A stretch of 64,000 nt of DNA from Lineus longissimus (GCF_910592395.1 NC_088324.1:7530953-7594952); one strand, 5' to 3'. Shown: positions 48,990-61,085, numbered from the stretch's first letter. The notes: generated by a model not told the origin, from the sequence alone. Translations and numbers: made by a program.

Positions 48990-49199
48990 GTAAGGAGTGC
49001 TAGAAAACAGCTAGAGGAGTCTGTTTATGTAAGTTACGCAGTCCAAAGTGCACAAGTCTGGTTCTTTTAAGAGCATGCACCAGAGATCGTGCACGACCCA
49101 AGAAATAGTGCAGGTCACAATGTTTAGGCCTGCCTTATTAATTATAAACTCATTGTTATCTGGTTGTGTCCCTACTTAACAGTATGCGATCTCTTTCAG
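48990..49199 (+). other. Short intron carrying a copy of coding sequence
   Basis: 210 bases. Bases 49158-49192 duplicate, with two or three mismatches, the coding stretch at 49220-49254 (TCTGGT-GTGTCCCTACTTAACAG-TATGCG). The copy ends just before the polypyrimidine tract of the IIS5 acceptor. Confidence 0.9.
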
Positions 49200-49404
49200 A
49201 TACTGGGTGTCCTTGCGTAATCTGGTCGTGTCCCTACTTAACAGTATGCGGTCCATCATCTCCCTCTTGTTCCTGCTCTTCTTGTTCATCGTCATCTTCG
49301 CCCTGCTTGGGATGCAGCTCTTTGGAGGAGAGTGGAACTTCCCCGACGGCAGGCCCGCACAACACTTTGACACATTCAATATGGCCTTATTAACAGTGTT
49401 CCAG
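49200..49404 (+). CDS. Cav2: Cav2 exon: IIS4-S5 linker, IIS5 and pore helix
   Basis: 205 bases, phase 2 in and phase 0 out, acceptor TCTTTCAG and donor GTAAGT. It encodes [20 protein letters not shown] (S4-S5 linker), [20 protein letters not shown] (IIS5), [14 protein letters not shown] (turret) and [13 protein letters not shown] (pore helix). It is strongly conserved with vertebrate Cav2. Confidence 0.96.
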
Positions 49405-49536
49405 GTAAGTAAGGCCAAACGTAGTTTAGTGCTTGGGTTCTGGTTCGTGGAAATCGTGGGAAAGAGCCAAGAGTCAAATTAGAGCTCATCACATGCTCTC
49501 AACTCAATATTTCAAAACTGTTTTCTTTGTTTGCAG
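49405..49536 (+). other. Intron in the domain II pore loop
   Basis: 132 bases; the shortest ordinary intron in the window. Nothing recognised. Confidence 0.95.
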
Positions 49537-49657
49537 ATCCTAACTGGTGAGGATTGGAACGTGGTGATGTATTATGGTATTCAATCGCGGGGAGGTGTTG
49601 ACGGCAACGGAATGTGGTATTCCCTCTACTTCATCATCCTCGTGCTCTTCGGTAACT
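49537..49657 (+). CDS. Cav2: Cav2 exon: domain II selectivity filter and first part of IIS6
   Basis: 121 bases, phase 0 in and phase 1 out, acceptor TTTGCAG. It encodes [15 protein letters not shown] (the TGEDW Glu is the domain II filter residue), [12 protein letters not shown], and [13 protein letters not shown] (start of IIS6). It ends at a U12-type donor GTATCCTTT inside the helix codon Tyr. Confidence 0.96.
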
Positions 49658-49982
49658 GTATCCTTTCTCAATAGCCTGCCATTTTGATCTCTCTGATGGC
49701 AATACTTGAGGGGGGGGGGGGGCTTGCTGTCATCATAATGTTGATTAAGTCTTTGGGAGAGTTCTTTGGGAGGACAGAGCGGATAACTTAGTCGGGATGA
49801 GGATGCAGGTGTGTGTAAAACTGATTTCTTTCTCTGAAAGAAAATTACATCAATTTCAGTTGCATGGGTGAGAAAAATATCGTTACCAAGTGCTGACAGT
49901 AAGTTCTTTCAGCTCGACCTGACTCAGGTTGTGATCTGCTGTTTTAAATTGTTTGAAAGGGTTTCCTTGACCATTCGACCAG
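49658..49982 (+). other. U12-type (minor spliceosome) intron in IIS6
   Basis: 325 bases. The donor GTATCCTTT (49658-49666) equals the U12 GT-class consensus. The branch site TTCCTTGAC (49963-49971) equals the consensus, with the branch A at 49970, 12 bases before the AG end. There is no ordinary pyrimidine tract at the 3' end. All three hallmarks of a minor intron are present. Confidence 0.92.
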
Positions 49983-50083
49983 ACACCCTACTGAATGTCT
50001 TCTTGGCTATCGCTGTTGACAACTTGGCAAATGCCCAGGAACTTACTGCTGCTGAGGAGGAGGCAGAGGAGGAAGAAGAAAGG
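49983..50083 (+). CDS. Cav2: Cav2 exon: rest of IIS6 and start of II-III linker
   Basis: 101 bases, phase 1 in and phase 0 out, donor GTAGGT. It encodes (Y)TLLNVFLAIAVDNLANAQEL, the pore-lining end of IIS6 and the near-invariant post-S6 segment, then the acidic TAAEEEAEEEEER that opens the II-III linker. Confidence 0.95.
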
Positions 50084-51096
50084 GTAGGTTTAAGTGCAAA
50101 GGAAATCACCTTAGCAACCAGTGATTGCTTTGGTGGTTGCTTAGCAGCAATGCAAATTGCCTAGCAACCTCCATAGCAACCACAAAAAGTGCATGCCAAC
50201 CATCAGAGCAACTATGAAAATTGCTTAACAACTAACCGCAGCAAATTTCATAGTATGCAGTTAAAATAATCCTTATTTCAGGGTGATAATTGCAATTGCC
50301 TATCAGTGCTATAAGCAAGCAAAGCGCATGTCGCCTCTTGGGAATTTCACTCCCCGCCTGGGCTTTCCAGTCAGGTGTTCCGGCTGCAAATCTTTGCAAA
50401 GCTATAATTTGTTTTCACTCGTTCTTTTTTTTGTGTGATTCTCATTTCCTTTTCTCATTTCATGCTTTCTACTTCATTATCTGTCACTGTCACATATTTA
50501 TGAAAGTCTTATCTTCTCTCTTCAAACAGTTTGACCAGGTTAGATTTGTATGATGAAAACTATATGTGCCCATACATTTTTTAATTTTGATCATTGAAAT
50601 TCCTTTGAATGTCCCAGATTTTCCCAGTGTTTTGTTTTTGTGGAAAATACAGTGATGATCTGAAGATCAGATGACATTATCACTATGACAAAAACTAGTT
50701 GCCACCTCTATGATATTTAGTGATATAAAAAGACTTCGATCCTAAAGTTAAAACTTTTTCTCTCCAAGAACAAGAGTTGATAGCATAACCAAAGGTGAGA
50801 AAAAGAAAGCGAAAAGAAAAACGATTTTGCCGTTTCGTGATCAATTATGGGTGATCCGCTTTACTCTTGTACATTTCTGCTGTAAATATATATTAACAAG
50901 GCGTCTTACATTATTGCTCTGCAGCTAAAGGTATGGAAACCTTCGCTCATTGAGCTCGAATATAAATTAGTTGTAGAGTTATTGTAAATCTTGTGTATAT
51001 ATAGTAACTTGTACATCTTATGGTTCTTTTCAATTATAGGACAGTCAGTTCCAGCTGCCAAATTGTTGCTTTCAGTTCAAACTGCAGCATTAAGCA

Positions 51097-51326
51097 ATGG
51101 CCATACTAGCGATGGTAACAATATGTTGCTATAGCTACTGTTGCTATGGGTTACTGTGTTGACATCCTAGCAACCAGGTGTAATCATTTTGATCACTAAG
51201 TAAAATAGTCTTCTAAATCATGGCCAGTATGGTTAGTAGCAGTTGTCGCCAAACTAGCCATGATAACGAAATGTTGCTATAGCTATTGTTGCTATAGGTT
51301 ACCATGGTGACATCCTAGCAAACAGT
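51097..51326. repeat. Two-copy repeat rich in TTGCTATAGCTA/AGCAACC
   Basis: Segments at 51097-51180 and 51254-51326 share ATGTTGCTATAGCTA then TGTTGCTAT, and ACATCCTAGCAA. Related AGCAACC motifs also occur at 50100-50240 and 59560-59810. Confidence 0.75.
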
Positions 51327-51916
51327 TGGTCACTAGGCAACAAATTCCTCTTAACTTCTGAGACCGGTAGTTCAGCTTACACGTATATGTAACTTGAAAA
51401 GAACCCACTGAACTGTGAATGAAGTGTAGTCAATGAGTAGCACTGCAATTAGTACTAGTCAAATAGAACGTTGTGCGGTGTTGTCAAAACTGATGTCATG
51501 CATCAAGAAATGTTAATTTTTTTTAAATGGACGGGGCTTCCAGTTTCACTTAATACATGAGTTGAAAACGTAGTGAAGTCAAAATTGCATAGGCTTGGTA
51601 TGTTCAATTTTGTATTACTGAATATAATTTTTTGCTAAAAAGACTTAAAAATCCTGACTTAAAAATTTGTCTGTAAGATTAAGAATAGCAGCAATAGGTG
51701 TTATTATCCAATTCAATTGTTTCGGCAAAAGTGCGATTTGCGGAACCTGGGATAGGAGATTTCTGACTAGACCACCCTATTGTTCTATGAGTTTGATCAC
51801 CAATAATAATCAACGACAAACGACTAAACCTGCTTGGTTTGCCGAAGTGTAAACAATGTGATTTTCTAAAGTGCGAATGATATCAAACAAAATGAGATGA
51901 AATTGACTTGATATGA

Positions 51917-52125
51917 GCTTCATGTTGCCAAAGTTAGGCAAATCTATTGATATTCTTGGAGTTATTCAACATTTTGTGTCTGTAGATCAGCTTCATGTTG
52001 CCAAAGTTAGGCAAATCTATTGATATCATTGGAGGTATTCAACATTTTGTGTCTGTAGATCAGCTTCATGTTGCCAAAGTTAGGCAAATCTATTGATATC
52101 ATTGGAGTTATTCAACATTTTTTGC
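51917..52125. repeat. 73-bp tandem repeat, nearly three copies
   Basis: The unit starts GCTTCATGTTGCCAAAGTTA at 51917, 51990 and 52063. Copies are almost identical. Confidence 0.95.
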
Positions 52126-52695
52126 CAAGGCACAGTTCGACAAGTTGGAGCCCGATTAGTTATCCTAGAGTAGATTTATCTCTGATGTTGTACAGAGTGT
52201 GATTTAGTATGTAGAAACTTCGATGACAATTGGATGGAGTTTTACAAGCATTGCATTTCCGTGTTGTTCATTGATGTTGCAACATTAGGTCTTGCCTGTG
52301 GATATAACTTAAACACATCACGTTTGAGCTACTAACAAATGTGTAGAAATGTCTTTTTAAAAAGAATATTATGTAGAATTCTGCTATTTCTAACCAATAG
52401 ATGTTAGTGCTTAAACTTTATTATTTAGCCTAGTTGTTCTTTAACGTGTTTTCCTCAGCCATATCAGCGTCGTAACGATAGGTGTATTACTGATAAAATG
52501 GCTCAAAATTGTTTTTAGAATATTGTTTAAAAATATTAATTGACTGCAATGAATATTTCAAGTACGGTTCCTATTTTAGTTCAGTGTTTTAGAGTAGAGA
52601 TATGCTAAACAATTGTTTTGATTTGATATAAACATGTATGGCTGTTGTTGTAGGAAAATAGTAAATTGACATGTAGAATTTAGATCAAAACAATT

Positions 52696-52941
52696 TCAAA
52701 TTTCAACTGTGGATTTCTTCCTCCTGAAAATATTTCCAAACCGCATCTTCCTTTTCTTTGACCTTGACTTTATCTGTCTCTGACCTTCATCTAACATATC
52801 TAATAATCTTGACCTCTGACCCTTATCATAGAGCCATGCATCACCGGTCTTGACATAGCAGAAGCTAGCTGTTTGCATTGGCACCGAATCCTCTGTAATT
52901 AACGTAAGCCTGTCCTTTTCATCAAGACAGATTCTGAACAT
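52696..52941 (-). CDS. Unidentified coding-like frame on the opposite strand
   Basis: Starting at an ATG at 52941 (minus strand), 81 codons run to a TGA. The sequence opens MFRICLDEKDRLTLITEDSV and closes with a basic tail MRFGNIFRRKKSTVEI. Composition is protein-like (few Ser/Cys runs, alternating charges, Lys/Arg-rich C-terminus), unlike the chance frames around it. The open frame extends about 12 codons upstream of this ATG. I do not recognise the family. It could be the last exon of a nested antisense gene, a retrocopy fragment or chance. Confidence 0.25.
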   Translation of the reverse strand: MFRICLDEKDRLTLITEDSVPMQTASFCYVKTGDAWLYDKGQRSRLLDMLDEGQRQIKSRSKKRKMRFGNIFRRKKSTVEI

Positions 52942-53580
52942 GTCTTCAGTCTTGTCAGTGAAGTGATAATATTTCACGGAGTTTCAAAAAAATACAAAAA
53001 GGTGGCCCTTGGACGTCTTAGTCGAGATGAGGTTTCTCATATGTTTTGATTCAAAGGTTGTGTATGGTCGTAGTTCACTAGTGCATGCATAATGATATTT
53101 TGGGAAGCTCCTAAATGCCTCACATTAGTTTAACCTTAACAAAACATATTCAGCTTTTAGAGTTAGTTTTCCACAACGTTAAATCCTTGAGCATGCTTGA
53201 TGTCTTAAGTTGACGTTTTGTTGTACTAATTTCGTCTCAGGATGTGAATGGTGGGCACGTTGGTTCTGTCTAAAAAAGCCGAGGGTTTGGGAATCATGCC
53301 TATAAATGTCAGCTACCTTCTTCAAAACTGGCCGATGAAGAGCCATATCATATAGATGATGAACCAGCTTAAGTATATGGGTATATAAATGCTATGGGTC
53401 AGCGTGAATATCGGCATGATTCTCAACACCCTCCCATCACTTCAGCACTACACCCTGCCCTATAGGATCTGGTGTCTGCTTGTTACTGTCTCACCGCATT
53501 AACTGTGGACCACCCCTGCTTCAAAGAATGCATCGATGTTTTTTTGTTTACATCACCGTGTTGTATTGAATTGTTTTCAG

Positions 53581-53631
53581 CGTCGTCAAGAAGCTAAAGC
53601 GCAAGCCGAGGCAGAATTTGCCGACGAACAG
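53581..53631 (+). CDS. Cav2: Cav2 exon: II-III linker, Ala/Glu-rich
   Basis: 51 bases, phase 0 in and phase 0 out, acceptor ATTGTTTTCAG and donor GTGGTT. It encodes RRQEAKAQAEAEFADEQ, continuing the acidic and basic helix after IIS6. Family similarity is limited to composition. Phase and placement fit. Confidence 0.82.
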
Positions 53632-56331
53632 GTGGTTAGAACGCCCTCTGTGGGCCAATTCATAATTCAGAATGACTATTGTGGTGGCCGTTATTCCTTT
53701 TGTTTACTGCCTACACCTATAATCACGTAAAACAAAATCGATCTTTGCAGGAAAGGCAATAATTGTCGATACCAGCTCGTGATAATTTGAGAATTTGAAG
53801 GATATAAAGTTGTGGGATATTCAAAGTCACCGATATTTTGGAATTAGGAATGAATTCCTTCCACACAAAAATTACTGCAAACGCCCAAATTTACGCACTG
53901 ATTTATTATTGCGAGATTGCAAAGATTTTTAAAGGAATAGAATTTACACAATTTGAGGTCGTTTGCAACATCTGCGAACTAAAACCGCAACAGTTTACAT
54001 GAACGATAGGCAGTTTGACTTTTTGAAAAATGGCCGGCATCTACTCTTGCTGTCACGCACGTTCCTCTGGTTTTCCATCTTTGCTCATCTTCCTCTGTGC
54101 GCTGAGAAACGTGTGGTGATAATTTCATGAACATAGTCGAAACATCTTCGTGCCGTTTTAAGCGCTGCGCAAACGAACGATATTAATCGCAGCTAACTTA
54201 TCATTGCTCTGTGCGACAAAAGGATCTCTTGTCTGCAAGTGAAACTGGTAATCGCTGGGTTGGATGTTGACTGGCAAGTTGCTGAAACCAGCAATGAACA
54301 TAGCAAACAAGCGATTTTCGTAGCTGGCAATTTAAATTGCTCGTTTGTGCGGCACTTTAGAGGGGGCACATTAGAGTTCCTCTTGGCTTGTGAACGATAC
54401 AGAGGTTGTTCAGAATTGACCAATAGAACTTGTTTCGTCCAAAAGTCTCATGAAATTAAATTCACATGAAAGACAGAAAGTTGCCAAGAATTGCATAATA
54501 CATGAATAGGGGTTTTAAGCTGTCCAATCCTCTACAGGGTGCCGAGAAAAGGGGAACAATAGAAGTTGATTGTTCACCTAGCTATCGTTATTTGGACACC
54601 TTTTCTGGGCCACCATGCCGCGGTATTGTGATAAAATCCGTTTGATATCTCTGCATCTTGGTTAGGATCCTTTTACGTATATGGATAGAATCGTAAACAA
54701 AACTCGCCCTCTTTTTACAGAGTTTTATCGGTATACGTATAAGTCGCTGTTCTCAACCTCCCTATTTTGGAGGAGGTTTAATACTTCAAGGTTTTGGGAA
54801 ACACTTTCAATTGGTGAAGGAAAATTATTTTTGTTGTAACATCCTGCCTGTCATCCTTTATTTCCACTTTCATTTCTGACCCAGGCAAAAAGTTAATGTC
54901 TTGCCATGGGTTCTTTTCTTGAGTTTTACATGAATATCTTTATTATCAAAGTAATTACCATTGATTACATTCAATTTGCATGATAATTATTTAAGGTTTT
55001 TTCCATCAGTTGAAAACGTTTTTATGTCACAGAGAACTTCATAAGTGCATATTTGGTCAAACAAATGGGTTTTTTCTTCAATTTTCATGCTTAAGTTTTC
55101 ATGTGATTTGCAAAGTTATTTTCATGTATTATTGTTTCTCGAAATTTGTCTTGCATTTAAAGAACTGAAGGGAGTTAGTTCCTTTACACTTTTGAAAGGA
55201 AAAGCTGTTTTTGACAGAAAAGTTGCTCTTTGGTCGGCTTATAAACTTGAAGAAAGTTCAGTTGTTAAAAGGTCAGCAAATGACCTTGTTCAATAGTCAG
55301 CAAATGACCTTGTTGAGAGTTCGATCAGCCAATGACCTTTCTGAAAGGTGAGCAAATGCCCTTTTTGAATAAACAGCAAATGACCTTGTTGAAAGGTTTA
55401 TGTTTGGCAAATGACACTGTTCACTCATAGTCGGCAATTATTTTACAACTTTCATCCCAGGTCAACAAGTAACCTTGCATTGCCTGCTGTCAAGGTCAAT
55501 AAATGACCTTGTGTTGGTCACAGGTCTGTGATAGAACGTTTTTTAAGTTAGTTTTTTTTTAAATCAGTCATAATTGACACAAATCAGACTCAGAGCAATT
55601 TCTCTGTTAAGGTTACCATCAATACATTACAGTTTGCTTGAAAATGTTGATTTTAGGCTACTAAAATACTACGTTATACATACATTTATTTTGATAGATT
55701 TTATTTTCCCTACTTTGAACGTTAAATGCACATAGTTTTGGACACGTTTTGGAAATTACCTCTAGGCATATAACTATCTATTAGATACAAGATATTTAGA
55801 TGTGATGAAAATACTCGATCTGCACACAAAGTGAAAGTACATATATAAGGGGATCCCATGGTTGTTGTTAATTCGTCTACAATATGGATTTTGGAATCTT
55901 TAGCCCAGGCCTTGTGGTATACCTAGAACCAGTATTGTAGTCTGGCGACACATTTTAAGGATGGATGCAGAGTAGACCTATATGGTTGTCAAAGTATCAC
56001 CTCACCACAATCAAACAGCCTGGGATGGCTAGAGTGACATGGATAGGGATAATACAATATTACATGTAGCATTTAGTTTGAAGTCGAGTTGAATGATGTG
56101 ATGCAAAAATATTTCTTTCGAGCAGAAATAGACAAAGGTGTTTTTGGCTTTCGCTGATTTCCACGAAGCTTCTGTTGGTGGCAATTCTTAATTCACTGCT
56201 TAGCACGGTTTGATTTTGCGTGCACACGTTATTACTTTATACGGCTGCCGGTTGATTTCGATCACAACAGCGCATTTCACGTTTTATTTTGTGTGATTTG
56301 CTTGCCTCACTTTTACCTTGGTTGATTGTAG
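53632..56331 (+). other. Intron in the II-III linker
   Basis: About 2.7 kb, with an imperfect GTCAGCAAATGACCTTGTT repeat at 55260-55520. No exon was recognised. Confidence 0.75.
55260..55520. repeat. Irregular repeat of AGCAAATGACCTTGTT
   Basis: About seven scattered copies of (G/T)CAGCAAATGACCTTGTTGA with spacing of 25-45 bases. GGTCA and TGACC half-sites recur. Confidence 0.8.
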
Positions 56332-56403
56332 CGTATAGAGCGACTTCGGAGCATTACCATAAACCTCATACCTAGTGATTCGCCAACAGCGTATAACTCT
56401 CTG
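56332..56403 (+). CDS. Cav2: Cav2 candidate exon: II-III linker
   Basis: 72 bases, phase 0 in and phase 0 out, acceptor TTGATTGTAG and donor GTAAGA. It encodes RIERLRSITINLIPSDSPTA and then YNSL. Splice sites and phase are consistent, and skipping it leaves the frame intact, so it may be a cassette. There is no known motif, only Ser/Thr sites that could be phosphorylated. Confidence 0.65.
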
Positions 56404-58843
56404 GTAAGACCTAGATTACAGGTTGAATGTGCCCAAGCTTGCCTATGGTGGTACCTTGTCCAAATTGGTCGTGTTTGTTCGTTGTTGCCGATAATGTTTA
56501 GGTGCCCATAGACCCCTTCGTCCTAGAAGCTGTGAGAATCATACACCTTGAAGACATAATTGATTCTTATCACATCAAATACTGGTCTAAAATCAACTTT
56601 TGCCTTAATATGGGATCCATTTAACAGCAATTATCTACATAATTGTCTGGAGAAAAGGCTGAAGAAGAAGATAGCGAAACCTTTGGTTGCTTGGCGACAA
56701 CTTTTGTAAAAAAATCAGTGGACGGGAAAATGATATTAGTTGTGATCATAAGTTGTTTATTATGGCTAGCTGTCATTGCCTGAGTGACGAACGTATCTGC
56801 ATACCCTTCTTATCGAAGAGGATTTGATATAGACTCCCCAAATCCTCCCTGCAATGCCTGTGATGCAATAGTGGACATAGTTGTACTTGTAGTTTAATGG
56901 AGAGTGAGTTCACATCATAGTTGCCGTATTGTTTGTTGTTTGCGCTCGGTTGATTGTGCTTGTCTCTATTTTCTGTTTCGTTAGCTTCTAGATTCAGTGT
57001 GCTTATGCCCTATTGGCCAATACGATTTGAGTTATTTCCATAGATATCCTCTCTTGCCGTTGGCAGCCCTATCTCGTGCCTATGGAGTGTGCATAATTGT
57101 GTGTACACATGCATCATGGCTGCAGAAATCACACACCCAGTCCATGATGGCGCTTTGGAAAAATATTGTGGCCATGTCGTTGATTAAGAAAGCAATGGAC
57201 CTCGACTAGATACCCATGCGGCCTTTTATTCCGAAATGATTATAGGCCCAGATTGTTCTACTGTCTTGTCTGAAATACTTCTAAACGTCAATTTAATGGA
57301 GAATTTCTGATAAGAGAGTAGTATTGCAAAATGATTGCACAAAGGGGGTTTTCTTATGTTGAAAGATATGTTTCTAGGGTTGCATAAAGAGTGCAAAATA
57401 TTTCTGGACAGAATTAACTAATCGCATAGCTGGAACTTCCTTAAAGAGACAACTTGGCAATGAGGTATGCTGGTTTTCCATGACACTAAAATGGCTTCCA
57501 GCACGACTGTTAATTCTCCAACAAACAGGATGTGAACAAAAATCAAACTACGATAAACAATGCACTAGAACGACATGTAACCGTAGGCCTGCCTGAAATA
57601 CACTCGGCAACACTGGTGAAAATCATTATTAGTGATCACCATTTGTGTGTTACTACCTGTGGCGACGCATGGTGACAAGCAGGGGTATTAGCTTCCTGGA
57701 TAGGTAAATACGATGCCAAAGTTGTCCCTTTAAGACAGCTGCGGAATACAGGTCGTTTGGACCCCACAGCACTCTTTCAAGATTCCAGTTGAATTGATAT
57801 CATTGAGTAGTCTGCTAAGTTGGAAAGATATCGTAGTCAGTGTTTGGTTCGTTGTTGTCGACACGTTCTAATCCTTTGACATGTTTGAAATGATTAAATT
57901 GGTGCTAAATTTTGTGTTGTTAAACCTTGAAATGTAAGTTCAGTATAAAGAGATTAATATTTTGTAAGTTACCACCTCTGAATGTTTCGACCGTGTCAAA
58001 TGATGAAGAGATTGTTTTCTGTTAGTTCCTGAAACGAGTTGGCAGTGAAAGACGTGTGGTCATCATTTAAGCAAAGGTCTCGGAACAGCGAGTTGTGCCA
58101 ATTCGAGCGACAACCCTCTCAAAACTCCAGGTCGACTAAGCCATGGTGGTACAAGTACAACCAATTGGCGAGTGTCCTGACAAAATAGCTTGTTTTGGCA
58201 ACAGTTTGCAATTCGGGGATCTTTGCTTGACTGGTGATACTCTAACTATATATTTACTGAAAAATTTGAATCTTTTGTGTCCTCATCATCCGAATGTTCA
58301 TCCACATAACTTGTAGTGGGTGTAAACTTTAGATAATATATTCAATTGAAAGAGGTTTGATTTTTAAAAACTGGGGTAAAAAGTAAATCACGTTTAGAGT
58401 GTTTTTTCTATCACATTTATTGTGAATATGGGCCATATCTGGTTGCAGAATGGTGGATTCCACCAGACGTCACAATAGCCCTTGCAGTTCTTTTAATTTC
58501 TTTCAGTTTTGTCTATAGTGTTCAACTTTTAACAACATGTTATCAAGTATAGATTAATCCATACTTGATGTTATCAAAAAATAAAGTTATAACTTCTTGA
58601 AAAAACAAAATTCAGACCTCACAAATATGTACTCTGGGATAAAGAGTTCTGAAAACCACAGGTTTTGGTGAGAAACATGGGTGCACATAAACATAAGAAA
58701 GTCACTGTAAGCGCAAGAGAACTTATTGACAACATCTTATATGGTCTTGTTAAATTAGGTTTACTCAAAAATGGTGCCATTTCATCCATTTTTGATTCCG
58801 TTGACAAAGTCCAGTGTTTGGTAATGTTTTGTTGTCTTTCCAG
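56404..58843 (+). other. Intron in the II-III linker
   Basis: About 2.4 kb; nothing recognised. Confidence 0.75.
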
Positions 58844-58965
58844 CGCAAAGAAGAACATGCGGCGGAGATTGGTAGCGAGTTCACTGGCATCGACCCGCCC
58901 ATGGTCAACATCTGCCCACCGTCCCCACAGAACAATGAGGACCCAAAGACAGGAAACTTCAACTT
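58844..58965 (+). CDS. Cav2: Cav2 exon: II-III linker, Pro-rich segment
   Basis: 122 bases, phase 0 in and phase 2 out, acceptor TGTCTTTCCAG and donor GTAAGT. It encodes RKEEHAAEIGSEFTG, IDPPMVNICPPSPQ and NNEDPKTGNFN. The relatively GC-rich codons, clean splice sites and Pro-rich PPSP motif (possible proline-directed kinase or SH3 site, inference) support it. Confidence 0.85.
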
Positions 58966-59554
58966 GTAAGTAGCCCTTCTCGCCTTTGTTTGTACTATAA
59001 ATGTTCGAAGCCTTTGACAAGCCACTGAATTCGATTCCTGTAAGCTTGAAGGTGGCCTGTTTTGGGCAACAATTGCTGTTATGGTCAAAAGTAACAGAAC
59101 TTTTTGTATGCGTTGATTTGTCATGAGTTGTATATGAAATATTTCACACATAGCTCTGTGGCACAATAACACTGTAGTGTCCTTAAACCTATATCTACTA
59201 CGCCTATGAAACCTACCGTCCCTGCTGAAATATCAACTGGGATATGTATGAATTGAAAGGCACCACTGCCGAATTCATAGACTGTAATAGCGCACAAAGA
59301 AAGATATGTTACTTCTGACAAGCACAGTGTCTAGATCTTAACGTGATGGAAGTATGAATGTTTTATCAAAAAAGAATGACGTTACTCGAAGAGATAACAG
59401 CTCCCAAAGTTTTCAGATGTTGGCATGGAAGAAATCAGTTAAGGCTCAAACTCAACAAAGAATCCTGAAAACAAATTCAGTAGTTCAGTTGGACAGTTGT
59501 TGTTGTTGCACTGTGACAAATGCACAGCAGCCAAATGTACATAAAGACAAATTT

Positions 59555-59815
59555 ACTTAGCAACAGTTGCTAGGTAATATTAGCAACAATTGCTAGGCAA
59601 CACTAAATGCCGAAAAAAACTGTTTTAGTTTGCAACCGTTGCTAGGTTACACTATGAGTGCATAGGAAACGTTTTACTTAACTACCATTTCTCGGCAACA
59701 CAACAGTTTTACTTGACAACCATTGCTAGGTAACATAAAGTGTGCATAGAAACAGTTTTACTTAGCAACCATTGCTGCGTTACACTCGTTGTGCATAGGA
59801 ACAGTTTTTATTTAC
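59555..59815. repeat. Tandem repeat of TTAGCAACCATTGCTAGGTAACA
   Basis: About five imperfect units of roughly 55-60 bases. Each contains AGCAAC..TTGCTAGG, a short inverted repeat (TTAGCAAC against GTTGCTA). Confidence 0.85.
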
Positions 59816-60126
59816 TTAAGTGGGATGAATGTGTCATGTCATTGTTACATTTTAACCTGAACTTGGCCTGTAATGAAGCATTTGACAAGATCTGCACTCT
59901 TCTGTTGGCCTTTTTCTCCCTCCCAAAACATACTCACAAATACTTACGATCTGGTGTTTAGTTTGCACCTGTTTATGGAGTATGCATGTTTTGGATTTAA
60001 ACATGCTTTGAAATGACCTGGACTATATTTGACCGGGAATCAAGCTCCCTTTAGCAGTTTAGAACAAAATCTTGTTGCCAATCCACCAAAATGAAAATTG
60101 TGAAAATTCTATTTTGTTCAGAAATT

Positions 60127-60595
60127 TTCGTGAATTGTAAGAATAAGAAGGCACGACGAATGTGGTGTCTTAATTGCTGATTAAAAAATCGGAAATTTAC
60201 GTGAATGGTAAAAATAAGAAGGCACGACGAACATGGTGTCTTAATTGCTGATCAAATCGGAAAATATTCGTGAATCATAAAAATAAGAAGGCACGACGAA
60301 CATGGTGTCTTAATTGCTGATCAAATCCGAAATATTCGTGAATTGTAAAAATAAGAAGGCACGACGAACGTGGTGTCTTAATTGCTGATCAAATCAGAAA
60401 TGTTCGTGAATTGTAAAAATAAGAAGGAACGACGAACATGGTGTCTTAATTGCTGATCATATCAGAAATTTTCGTGAATTGTAAAAATAAGAAGGAACGA
60501 CGAACATGGTGTCTTAATTGCTGATCATATCAGAAATTTTCGTGAATCGTAAAAATCAGAAGGCACGACGAACGTGGTGTCTTAATTGGTGATAA
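60127..60595. repeat. ~67-bp tandem repeat, about seven copies
   Basis: The unit runs TTCGTGAATTGTAAAAATAA, GAAGGCACGACGAACATGG, TGTCTTAATTGCTGATCAAA. Copies are about 90-95% alike, indicating recent expansion. Confidence 0.95.
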
Positions 60596-61085
60596 AATCT
60601 TTCCAAACAATATGTGTTTCAACGTTTTGAATAAATTCCAAATTATTCTGTGAAAACACTATCTTATGGCCTATGTGGCTCTTCACTCATTTAAAAAGCT
60701 TGATTCTATGTCGGATGAGTGTCAAGGTCATGTGACTCTGCAGTAGCTGCTGCTGTTGCTGGCGCATGCGATTGTGTATATACTGTGTCCTTTAGTCGTT
60801 TACTTAATATAAACCTCTATTTCATTACAAAGAGACGAGGGGTAATGCTGTTCTCCATCAAATAATGGTTTCATTTTCTAAACTATGGTGTGGGGATAAC
60901 ATTTCTCAAACGTTTTATCAAACTGCATAATGCTTAAGACATAAACGAATAGACTATTGTAGTTCAAGAGAACCCTAGTCGAATCACTTGCGTCTTTTCC
61001 TAGCAATTTTCCTCTAAAAAATTACTTTACAATGTTCTTGCCATCTTTCTTTGATAATTACGCTTTATTACTTTTCACCCAAAAG

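Larger units (their letters stand above)
50084..53580 (+). other. Intron at the start of the II-III linker
   Basis: About 3.5 kb. It contains AGCAACC-type repeats (50100-50240), a duplicated segment (51097-51180 and 51254-51326), a 73-bp tandem array (51917-52125), a possible 6-nt microexon (50925-50930) and a coding-like minus-strand frame (52696-52941). Confidence 0.8.
58966..61085 (+). other. Intron in the II-III linker with two tandem arrays
   Basis: About 2.1 kb with arrays at 59555-59815 and 60127-60595. Confidence 0.8.

Noticed and set aside
58619-59172. Minus-strand frames of about 130 codons
   Set aside because: They are shadows of the plus-strand exon at 58844-58965, which has conserved splice sites and correct phase.
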